Origin: an uncultured Bacilli bacterium
GTDB lineage: Bacteria; Bacillota_I; Bacilli_A; RF39; UBA660
DNA length: 32,278 nt
Reading direction: 5' to 3'
NCBI GenBank assembly: GCA_934098665.1
Contig: CAKOOO010000009.1
Location: 1-32,278, forward strand
Positions 6,981 through 14,358 of the stretch are shown in pieces (the stretch's first letter is position 1; each line of letters starts with the position of its first letter). The position numbers and the translations under genes are program-made. Below the pieces are notes generated by a model. It made no database searches. It was not told the DNA's origin and saw nothing but the letters and a program-made list of their open reading frames with translations.

Positions 6981-8042
6981 ATGAACTTTGTAGTTAATAA
7001 TTATAATATACTTGAAATACTTATTATAACTTATTTAGTTAGCTTTTTTCTTGTATTTGTTTCAAAAAAAGTTGCTTTACATGTAGGAGCTCTTGATTAT
7101 CCTAATGAAAGAAAAGTTCATAAAAAACCTATGCCTAGGCTTGGAGGACTTGCAATTTATGGTGCATTTTTGTTTGGATATATAATGTATGGTAGTATAA
7201 CAACTCAAATGCTTTCAATTTTAATTGGCTCTTTTATACTAGTACTTTTAGGGGTATTTGATGATATCAAGCCAATTAGAGCAAAAATAAAATTAATTGT
7301 TCAAATTATTGTTGCTATTATTGCTGTATTTTATGGAAAGCTTTTCTTTACTGAAATCTCTTTTTTAGGCTTGAAACTGTTTTTACCGCAAATAGTTAAT
7401 GAATTAATTTCTGTATTTTTTATTGTTGGAGCAATAAATGCAATAAATTTAATTGATGGATTAGATGGCCTTTGTGCTGGTATTTCCTCAATATATTTTA
7501 TTACAATTGCTATCATTGCTTTAATTTTGAATAAAGCAGGTGGCTTAGATACAATTTTATGTATCATTATGCTTGGTTCAACTCTTGGCTTTTTAACGCA
7601 AAATTTTCCACCAGCAAAAGTATTTATGGGAGATTGTGGGTCAACTTTTTTAGGATTTATGATAGCAGTTATAGCTCTTTTAGGATTTAAGGGTGCAACA
7701 TTTACTTCCCTTGTTATTCCTATTGTTATTTTAGCTGTACCAATTTTTGATACATTATTTGCTATTTTACGTAGACTAATACATCATAAAAGTATAGATG
7801 AACCAGATATGAATCATTTACATCATCAACTTTTAAAAATGAAATTTTCTCCGAGAGTTACAATGCTTATAATTTATGGAATAGATATTTTATTTTCCGC
7901 TGTATCAGTTTTCTATGTTTTAGGAGATAATCAAATATCAATGATTGTTTACTTAATTATGATGACATTACTTTTATATATTGTTGTTAACACAGACATT
8001 CTATATGACAGGAAAGATAAGACTAAGAAATTAAAAAAATAA
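6981..8042 (+). CDS. tagO: Undecaprenyl-phosphate GlcNAc-1-phosphate transferase (TagO/WecA family)
   Basis: A 353-residue, very hydrophobic MraY/WecA-family enzyme with about ten transmembrane segments. It transfers GlcNAc-1-P from UDP-GlcNAc to undecaprenyl phosphate, the first step of wall teichoic acid and related polymers. The family motifs are NERKVHKKPMPRLGG near the N-terminus, the acidic GVFDDIKPI loop, NAINLIDGLDGLCAG, PAKVFMGDCGSTFLGF, and the C-terminal cytoplasmic loop DEPDMNHLHHQLL with the HxHH-type motif that distinguishes WecA/TagO from MraY. It is the only such transferase in the window and stands at the head of the glycopolymer region. A hairpin terminator overlaps its last codons. 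WecA for another polymer is the alternative, but TagA, MnaA, TagG and TagH downstream favour TagO. Confidence 0.9.
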   Translation: MNFVVNNYNILEILIITYLVSFFLVFVSKKVALHVGALDYPNERKVHKKPMPRLGGLAIYGAFLFGYIMYGSITTQMLSILIGSFILVLLGVFDDIKPIRAKIKLIVQIIVAIIAVFYGKLFFTEISFLGLKLFLPQIVNELISVFFIVGAINAINLIDGLDGLCAGISSIYFITIAIIALILNKAGGLDTILCIIMLGSTLGFLTQNFPPAKVFMGDCGSTFLGFMIAVIALLGFKGATFTSLVIPIVILAVPIFDTLFAILRRLIHHKSIDEPDMNHLHHQLLKMKFSPRVTMLIIYGIDILFSAVSVFYVLGDNQISMIVYLIMMTLLLYIVVNTDILYDRKDKTKKLKK

Positions 8043-8059
8043 TTCTTAGTTTTTTTTTT
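8022..8059 (+). terminator. Rho-independent terminator after tagO
   Basis: ACTAAGAA (8022-8029) pairs with TTCTTAGT (8043-8050) and is followed by a long T-run. The left arm lies inside the last tagO codons. Confidence 0.8.
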
Positions 8060-8151
8060 AGAACTTTTGTAATATTCCTTTGAAAAAAAATATAAAAGGT
8101 TAAAAATACTGCATAAATTTTTTTTATTGTAAATGTATTTTTTTATTAAAT

Positions 8152-8204
8152 AAAATAATTTTAGTGGTATAGATTTTTTTAGCTAACTTTGATAAAATTA
8201 TTTT
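8152..8204. promoter_or_regulatory. Extended -10 promoter inside a 12-bp inverted repeat, upstream of the Wzy-like gene
   Basis: TG-A-TAAAAT (8190-8198) lies ten bases before the ATG at 8209, with no ribosome site between. AAAATAATTTTA (8152-8163) and TAAAATTATTTT (8193-8204) are perfect inverted repeats, and the right arm contains the -10. The repeat is all A/T, so chance is possible. Confidence 0.4.
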
Positions 8205-8208
8205 GGTT

Positions 8209-9666
8209 ATGAAAAAATATGTAAATGAAAAACTTAAATTTATATTAAAACTATTGACTATAATTTTTTTAATTACTAGTCCTATTTTTGATACAATATT
8301 TTTTTATAGTAGAATTACAACATTAGTAAGAATATTTGTTATACTTGTTATTTTTATATCAACAATATTTTTATATAAAGATAGTAGAAAAAACTTAAAA
8401 TATATTATAATTTATTATTTATTTAGTGCATCTTATTTAATAGTAAGTTATTACCATAATCAAAGCTTTAATTCGTTTTTTTCTAGTAATTTTAATTATA
8501 GTTTTATTTATGAAATATATAGTGTTTTAAAACTTATTATGCCTATAACATTTATCTATAGTTTGCATTATCAAAAACTATCTAAAAAAGATTATAAATT
8601 AGTTTTTATTATTTGGTCACTTTTAATTAGTTTATCAATTATTACTACAAATATATTTAAAATATCTTATTCAAGTTATGGGGATTTTTTAATTAAATAT
8701 AATATATTTGAGTGGAATAAAAATATTTATTATTTAGAAAGTGCTAGTAAAGGTTATTTTACTTATGCAAATATGACATCTTTAATTTTATTAATAATGT
8801 TAATATATAATTTTTACTTTTTTGTTAAAGATAATTTTAAATATATTATTTTAGTTTTTTTGATATCAATTTCAATGTTAATGCTTGGCACTAGAGTTTC
8901 CTCAGTAGGGGGACTTCTCACATTAATTTGTTTAACAATTTGTTATTTGTTTTTTGTTATACAAAAAAAAGAAAAAATTAGCAAAAATATTTTGTTATTA
9001 TTACCTGTTATTTTTATCTGGATTTTATTATTACAAATTAGTCCATATAAAAATAGAAATATAGAATTAAATAAATATAATAATGTTTTAAATAATAATA
9101 TGGATAGTAATGATACTTTAGAAGGTGAAGATTTAAATGATATAAAAAATAATGATACAAAACAAGAATATATTGAAAGTATAGTTAATAATGACCTTGT
9201 TCCAGAGTATTTTTATAAAGTATATTATTCTTATGAAAATGATCCTGACTTTTGGATTAATTTAATTGAAAATACTAAGGAAAAAGACTTAACGTATCGC
9301 TTTTTGGAAAGAAAAATTATTCAAAGAGTAAAAAATATTAACAACAATAAATTAGATACATTATTTGGCTTATCAAATTCTAGGGTTCAAAATATTCATA
9401 ATATTGAAATGGACTTTATATGTCAATACTATTCCTTTGGGATAATTGGAAGTATTATTTTATTAGGAATTTATTTAATCATGTTAATTTTTAATGTTAT
9501 TAATTTGCTTAAAAATTTCAATTTTATAAACTTTATTAATTTAACGGCAAACTTGTTATTTTGTTTTTGTGCATATTTAACGGGTAATATAATATGCTCT
9601 ATGACTATGATTATAGTTTATAGTTTTTTATGTAGTTATTTTATTGAAGAAGGTAATTCAATATGA
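8209..9666 (+). CDS. O-antigen polymerase/ligase-like (Wzy/WaaL type) membrane protein
   Basis: A 485-residue protein with about eleven hydrophobic segments. A long soluble loop (about residues 285-400) is rich in Asn, Asp and Glu, and three more membrane helices follow. The pattern of many helices with one big extracytoplasmic loop before the last helices is that of Wzy polymerases and O-antigen/teichoic ligases. GTRVSSVGG before the loop and IHNIEMDFICQYYSFGIIG after it fit the conserved Arg and His spots of Wzy_C proteins (the R in TRSS and the xHNxxL motif). It would polymerise or ligate lipid-linked glycans on the outer membrane face. A TTG at 8203 is in frame, but the ATG at 8209 is preferred. 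The end overlaps the signal peptidase gene by four bases. Confidence 0.7.
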   Translation: MKKYVNEKLKFILKLLTIIFLITSPIFDTIFFYSRITTLVRIFVILVIFISTIFLYKDSRKNLKYIIIYYLFSASYLIVSYYHNQSFNSFFSSNFNYSFIYEIYSVLKLIMPITFIYSLHYQKLSKKDYKLVFIIWSLLISLSIITTNIFKISYSSYGDFLIKYNIFEWNKNIYYLESASKGYFTYANMTSLILLIMLIYNFYFFVKDNFKYIILVFLISISMLMLGTRVSSVGGLLTLICLTICYLFFVIQKKEKISKNILLLLPVIFIWILLLQISPYKNRNIELNKYNNVLNNNMDSNDTLEGEDLNDIKNNDTKQEYIESIVNNDLVPEYFYKVYYSYENDPDFWINLIENTKEKDLTYRFLERKIIQRVKNINNNKLDTLFGLSNSRVQNIHNIEMDFICQYYSFGIIGSIILLGIYLIMLIFNVINLLKNFNFINFINLTANLLFCFCAYLTGNIICSMTMIIVYSFLCSYFIEEGNSI

Positions 9667-10115
9667 AAAATGTTTTAAAAATAATAATTATAGGAATTAT
9701 ATGTTTTTTAGTATCGAAGTATATTTTTTCATTATGTGTAGTTCATGGAAACTCTATGAGCCCAACCTTAAAAGATAAGCAAATTGTTTTTGAAATTAAA
9801 ATAGTAAATAAAATTAATTATAATGATATTGTTGTAATAAAAAAGGGTAATTTAAAAATAATTAAAAGAGTTGTTGGTAAACCCAAAGATAAACTAATTA
9901 TAAAAGATAATTACTTATATGTTAATGATAAAAGATATAATGATATATTTATAAATGATGCTGGAAATTTAAAAAATTTACTTATATTAAATGATAATGA
10001 ATATTTTGTTTTAGGAGATAACATAAATAATAGTATTGATAGTAGAGATAATAAGATAGGAGTTATCAAAATAAATGAAATTAAAGGAAAAATAATTAAT
10101 TTTGCTTTTCTATAA
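9663..10115 (+). CDS. Type I signal peptidase
   Basis: A 150-residue SipS/LepB-type serine protease that removes signal peptides outside the membrane. It has an N-terminal membrane anchor (residues 5-26). The catalytic serine is in VHGNSMSPTL (Ser31), the general-base lysine is in IIKRVVGKP (Lys68), and the C-terminal box LGDNINNSIDSRD matches the family GDNxxxSxDSR motif. It is short, like Gram-positive single-anchor forms. Its ATGA start overlap ties it to the Wzy-like gene. A signal peptidase inside a polymer cluster may serve nearby surface or secreted proteins, or may simply be a paralogue; the sequence does not decide. Confidence 0.9.
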   Translation: MKNVLKIIIIGIICFLVSKYIFSLCVVHGNSMSPTLKDKQIVFEIKIVNKINYNDIVVIKKGNLKIIKRVVGKPKDKLIIKDNYLYVNDKRYNDIFINDAGNLKNLLILNDNEYFVLGDNINNSIDSRDNKIGVIKINEIKGKIINFAFL

Positions 10116-10125
10116 GATTAAAATG

Positions 10126-10134
10126 TGTTATCAT
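10126..10134 (+). promoter_or_regulatory. Extended -10 promoter of the main polymer operon
   Basis: TG-T-TATCAT at 10126-10134. The ribosome site AGGTGGTG (10162-10169) and ATG at 10176 follow, leaving a leader of about 35 bases. No further convincing promoter or terminator is seen until 24024. Confidence 0.45.
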
Positions 10135-10175
10135 ATTACTGTGAGTTAAAATTAATTATTTAGGTGGTGTAAAAA

Positions 10176-12263
10176 ATGTTAGCAAAAATTTTGGGAATTG
10201 TTATGACATTTTTCTATAATATATGTGGAAATTACGGTGTAGCAATTATTTTATTTACTTTCTTTAGTAAAATTATTTTGTTACCAATTAGTATTTGGGT
10301 TCAAAAAAATTCTATAAAAATGGTTAAAATGCAACCAGAGTTAAATAGAATTAAAATTAATTATTTTGGAGATAAAGATAAAATTGCCGATGAAACCTCA
10401 AAACTATATAAAAAAGAAAAATATAATGCACTAGTTTCAATAATACCTCTTATTATTCAAATAGTACTTCTTTTAGGCCTTGCAAAGGTAATTAATAATC
10501 CAATGACTTATATTTTAAAGGAACATAAAAGGGTAGTTCAAAACTATAAAAATGTATATGTATCTAATCATAAAGATGTTTCTGAAGATGCATCATCACT
10601 TGAACTACAGATAGTAGAGGATATTAAAACTGGCAATATAGATGAATATAGCTCTATTAAGGGTTCAGAAAAAGTAATAAAAGATATAAATAAATTAAAA
10701 CTTAAATTTTTAGGTTTAGATATGAGCTGGATAGCTGAAACTATGGGTGGAATATCATTACTTATACCTTTAATTGCAGGCTTAAGCGCTTTAATAATGT
10801 GTATAGGACAAAATAAAATGAATGTTTTACAGCAAGAACAGTCAAAGTTAAACCAATGGGGAATGTTAATTTTTTCAGTAGCATTATCACTTTATTTAGG
10901 CTACTTTGTACCAGCGGGAATCGCACTTTACTGGACATTTAGTAATTTATTTGCGGTATTACTCCAATTTTTACTTAATATATTTATAAATCCTAAAAAA
11001 TATGTTGACCATGATTTACTTTTACAAACTCAAACTGAACTTAAAGAATTAACATCTCTTGATAAAAAAGTTAAAAGAACAAAAGAACAAATCAAAAAGG
11101 AAAAGGAAGATTATAAAAGGTTTTTCAAAATTGCTAATAAGCATTTAGTATTTTATTCAGAAAGTAATGGTTTTTATAAATATTATAAAGGTATAATAGA
11201 ATATATTTTAAATCATACAAACATAGTAATTCATTATATAACAAGTGATTATAATGATAACATTTTTAATTTAGAAAAAGAAAATAAACAAATTAAGGCT
11301 TATTATATCGAAGAGAAAAAATTAATAACAATGATGATGAAAATGGATGCTGATGTTGTAGTAATGACAATGCCAGATCTTGAAAATTATCATATTAAGA
11401 GAAGTTATGTAAGAAAAGATATAACTTATGTATATATTCCACATGGTATTGATAGTATAAATCTTACTCAAAGATATAAATCAATAAATGCTTATGATGT
11501 ATTCTTTGCAAGTGGAAAATATCAAAAACAGGAAGCTGAAGCTACATTTAAATTCTTTAATTTAGATAGAAAAATTTTTGAATATGGATATACATTACTT
11601 GATGACATGCTTGAAAATTATAGTAAAAAGCCTAAAAAAGAAAGTAATAGTAAAACTAAATCAATATTAATAGCACCATCATGGCAAAAAGATAATATTT
11701 GTGATTTATGTTTAGACCAATTATTAAATGAACTAACAAAAAATAAAAATTATGTTATAACATTAAGACCACATCCTCAGGAGGTAAGACATAAAAAAGA
11801 AAAATTTGAGGCTTTAAAGGATAAATATAAAGATAATAAAAATATTATAATTCAAACTGATTTTTCAAATAACAGTTCAGTTTTGGATGCTGATTTACTT
11901 ATAACTGATTGGTCTGGTATTTGTTATGAATATGCATTTACCACTAAAAAACCAGTATTATTTATTGATACTCCAATGAAAGTAATGAATCCAAACTATA
12001 AAGAAATAGATGTTGAACCTTATAATATATGGACTAGAAAAGTTATGGGCAAATCAGTTAAACCTGATAATTTAGACAAAGTACTTGATAATGTTAAATA
12101 TTTATTAGATAATAAAAATGAATATTCAAAAAAAATAGAAAAATTATTTAAAGATACAATTTATAATATTGGTAGTTCATCTGAAAAGGGAGCAAAATGT
12201 ATTATAGACTGTGTTCAAGAAAAGATAAAAGAAAGGAAAAGTAGTAATGAAAAAAATAAGTAA
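10176..12263 (+). CDS. Fusion of a YidC/Oxa1 membrane insertase and a CDP-glycerol glycerophosphotransferase (TagB/TagF type)
   Basis: The 695 residues hold two domains that are normally separate. Residues 1 to about 272 are YidC/Oxa1-like: the first helix reads YGVAIILFTFFSKIILLPIS, with Lys where YidC usually has the groove Arg, followed by the cytoplasmic hairpin (KMVKMQPELNRIK), FLGLDMS, and the last helices with PAGIALYWTFSNLFAVLLQF. An acidic insert (about 115-165) lies in the external loop. A charged helical linker (about 275-312) leads to a TagB/TagF-like transferase with PHG (422-424), LRPHP (530-534), TDWSG (577-581) and PVLFIDTP. That half would move glycerol phosphate (or another polyol phosphate) from a CDP donor onto the lipid-linked chain at the inner membrane face. 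There is no frameshift or stop between the halves. Confidence 0.88.
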   Translation: MLAKILGIVMTFFYNICGNYGVAIILFTFFSKIILLPISIWVQKNSIKMVKMQPELNRIKINYFGDKDKIADETSKLYKKEKYNALVSIIPLIIQIVLLLGLAKVINNPMTYILKEHKRVVQNYKNVYVSNHKDVSEDASSLELQIVEDIKTGNIDEYSSIKGSEKVIKDINKLKLKFLGLDMSWIAETMGGISLLIPLIAGLSALIMCIGQNKMNVLQQEQSKLNQWGMLIFSVALSLYLGYFVPAGIALYWTFSNLFAVLLQFLLNIFINPKKYVDHDLLLQTQTELKELTSLDKKVKRTKEQIKKEKEDYKRFFKIANKHLVFYSESNGFYKYYKGIIEYILNHTNIVIHYITSDYNDNIFNLEKENKQIKAYYIEEKKLITMMMKMDADVVVMTMPDLENYHIKRSYVRKDITYVYIPHGIDSINLTQRYKSINAYDVFFASGKYQKQEAEATFKFFNLDRKIFEYGYTLLDDMLENYSKKPKKESNSKTKSILIAPSWQKDNICDLCLDQLLNELTKNKNYVITLRPHPQEVRHKKEKFEALKDKYKDNKNIIIQTDFSNNSSVLDADLLITDWSGICYEYAFTTKKPVLFIDTPMKVMNPNYKEIDVEPYNIWTRKVMGKSVKPDNLDKVLDNVKYLLDNKNEYSKKIEKLFKDTIYNIGSSSEKGAKCIIDCVQEKIKERKSSNEKNK

Positions 12264-12507
12264 AATATTATTTGTAATGTTTTTCATCGTTTCATTTATG
12301 TTTTTCTATAGTGAAAATGTTAATGCTTATATTGATCCATCAGTTATGACTTATGCTATTCAAGCTGTTGCGGGAATTGCTATAGCGGTTGGTGCATTTT
12401 TAGGTATTTACTTTAGAAAAATAAAGAAAAAAGTTAGTAATAAACTTGGCATTGATGAAAATAAAAATAAAGAAATTGAATCTGACGAAATAAAAATAAC
12501 AAAATAA
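12247..12507 (+). CDS. Small membrane protein with YIDPS motif
   Basis: An 86-residue protein. An N-terminal hydrophobic segment (residues 5-25, possibly a signal peptide ending at VNA) is followed by YIDPSVMTYAIQAVAG and a second helix (to about residue 56), then a basic stretch (RKIKKKVSNK) and an acidic tail. Small proteins with Y-I-D-P plus a following helix are familiar next to teichoic-acid and sulfatase-like genes, but I know of no proven role. The start overlaps the YidC fusion gene by 17 bases in another frame and has the good ribosome site AGAAAGG upstream, so the two are probably made together. It may be a membrane partner of the fusion protein. Confidence 0.7.
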   Translation: MKKISKILFVMFFIVSFMFFYSENVNAYIDPSVMTYAIQAVAGIAIAVGAFLGIYFRKIKKKVSNKLGIDENKNKEIESDEIKITK

Positions 12508-12540
12508 TCTGATTAATTTCAAAAGAAAGATGGTGGTAGT

Positions 12541-14358
12541 GTGCAAGCAATTATGTTGGCAGCTGGTATGGGATCACGTTTGGGTAAATATACAAAAAAT
12601 AATACAAAATGTTTACTTAACGTAAATGGTAAAACCTTATTGGAAAGGGCAATAGATTCACTTTTAGAAGCAAATGTTAATAAATTGATTTTGGTTTTAG
12701 GATATAAAAAAGAAAATGTAAAAAAATTTATTGATGAAAAAAAGTTAAATAAGAAAGTCAATATTGAGTATGTAGATAATGATATCTATGATAAAACTAA
12801 TAATATATATTCATTGTATTTAGCAAGAAAATATTTATTACAAGATGATACTATTTTACTAGAATCTGATTTAATTTATGATCATAATATTATTAATGAT
12901 TTGGTAAAATCTGAATATGCCGATTGTGCTGTTATTGCAAAATATGAGCAGTGGATGGATGGGACAATGGTTACTTTGCAAAAAAATATTGTTTCATCAT
13001 TTGTTGAAAAAAAAGATTTTGATATAAATAATGTAGATAATTATTATAAAACTGTAAATATTTATAAATTTAGTAAAGTTTTTAGTAAAAGATTTTATGT
13101 GCCATTTTTACAAACTTATATAAAAACTTATGGCAATAATGATTATTATGAACTTGTTTTAAAAGTAATAAGTGGTCTTAAGGAAGCTAATCTTTATGGA
13201 TTTGTAATTGATAAAAAATGGTATGAAATTGATGATGCTCAAGATTATAATATTGCAAAAACAATTTTTTCAAATAATTCATCCGAAAAATTAGCATCAT
13301 TTCACAAACGCTTTGGTGGATACTGGCGTTTTAATGGTATGCTTGATTATTGTTATCTTGTTAATCCATATTTTCCAACTAAGCAAATGTTAGATAAAAT
13401 GAAGTATTTTTATGATGAACTATTATTTAATTATCCATCTGGTCAAATGGTGCAAAGAATATGTGCATCTCGTTTATTTAATAATGTTAGTGAGAGTAAT
13501 ATACTGGTTGGAAATGGTGCAGCAGAATTAATAAATCAATTAAAATATGTTGTTGGAGAAAATATAGCATTAACAGTTCCAGCATTTAATGAATATGTTA
13601 GATGTTTTGATAATTGTAAAATTTCATATATTTATAGTAAAGAAAATGATTTTAAACTTTCATTTGAAAAAATAAAAAAAATGTTAGATACAGTGGATAG
13701 TGTAATAATAGTATCTCCTGATAATCCTAGTGGCTCTCAATTAAGTTATACTGAGATTATTGATTTATTAAATTATGCTAAAATAAAAAATAAAAAGATA
13801 ATATTAGATGAATCATTTGGCGATTTTTCAGATTTTAGATTTACATTATTTGATGATGATATACTTAATAAATACCCAAATTTAATTGCAATTAAAAGTG
13901 TAAGTAAGTCATATGGTGTTCCGGGATTAAGATTAGGAATTTTGGGATGTAGTGATCAAAATGTTATAAATTTAATAAATGCAAAATTACCTATTTGGAA
14001 TATTAATTCTTTTGCAGAATATTTTTTGCAAATAATTAGTATATATAAAAAAGATTATATAAATGCTTGTAATACAATTGCAAATGAAAGAAATATTTTT
14101 TATGAAAAATTAAATACAATCGAAGATATTTTTGTTTATCAATCACAGGCAAATTACTTTATGATTAAATTAAATAAAGGAAACGCACAAGTATTAGCTG
14201 AATATTTGTTAAATAATTATAATATTTTAATAAAGGTTTTAACAAACAAAAATGGATTTGATAATGGCGAATATATTAGAATAGCAATTAAAAATAATAA
14301 AGAAAATGACTATTTATTCGAATGTATAAAACATTATTTTGAAAGTGAGATTTTATGA
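12541..14358 (+). CDS. Fusion of a LicC-like nucleotidyltransferase and a HisC/CobD-like PLP enzyme
   Basis: A 605-residue two-domain enzyme starting at GTG, with GGTGGT just upstream. Residues 1 to about 235 are an NTP_transferase domain. The nucleotide loop is LAAGMGSRLGKYTKNNTKCLL, followed by VNGKTLLERAID and the metal-site region LLESDLIYD, closest to phosphocholine cytidylyltransferase LicC and sugar nucleotidyltransferases. Residues about 245-605 are a fold-type I PLP enzyme of the histidinol-phosphate aminotransferase/CobD group: GNGAAELI, SPDNPSG, LDESFGDF, SVSKSYG (Lys456, Schiff base) and PGLRLGILG. A likely scheme is that the PLP half makes a small amino-alcohol phosphate, by transamination or by decarboxylating a phospho-amino acid, and the N-terminal half activates it as a CDP derivative. 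Direct evidence for the substrate is lacking. The end overlaps the next gene by four bases (ATGA). Confidence 0.85.
   Translation: MQAIMLAAGMGSRLGKYTKNNTKCLLNVNGKTLLERAIDSLLEANVNKLILVLGYKKENVKKFIDEKKLNKKVNIEYVDNDIYDKTNNIYSLYLARKYLLQDDTILLESDLIYDHNIINDLVKSEYADCAVIAKYEQWMDGTMVTLQKNIVSSFVEKKDFDINNVDNYYKTVNIYKFSKVFSKRFYVPFLQTYIKTYGNNDYYELVLKVISGLKEANLYGFVIDKKWYEIDDAQDYNIAKTIFSNNSSEKLASFHKRFGGYWRFNGMLDYCYLVNPYFPTKQMLDKMKYFYDELLFNYPSGQMVQRICASRLFNNVSESNILVGNGAAELINQLKYVVGENIALTVPAFNEYVRCFDNCKISYIYSKENDFKLSFEKIKKMLDTVDSVIIVSPDNPSGSQLSYTEIIDLLNYAKIKNKKIILDESFGDFSDFRFTLFDDDILNKYPNLIAIKSVSKSYGVPGLRLGILGCSDQNVINLINAKLPIWNINSFAEYFLQIISIYKKDYINACNTIANERNIFYEKLNTIEDIFVYQSQANYFMIKLNKGNAQVLAEYLLNNYNILIKVLTNKNGFDNGEYIRIAIKNNKENDYLFECIKHYFESEIL

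Noticed and set aside
10116..10175. Riboswitch in the leader of the main polymer operon
   Set aside because: The leader is only about 35 bases and has no stable stem or known aptamer motif.
10176..12263. Frameshift or assembly join between the YidC and transferase halves
   Set aside because: The frame is continuous, the linker is a normal charged helix with the same codon use, and there is no ribosome site plus start codon at the junction.
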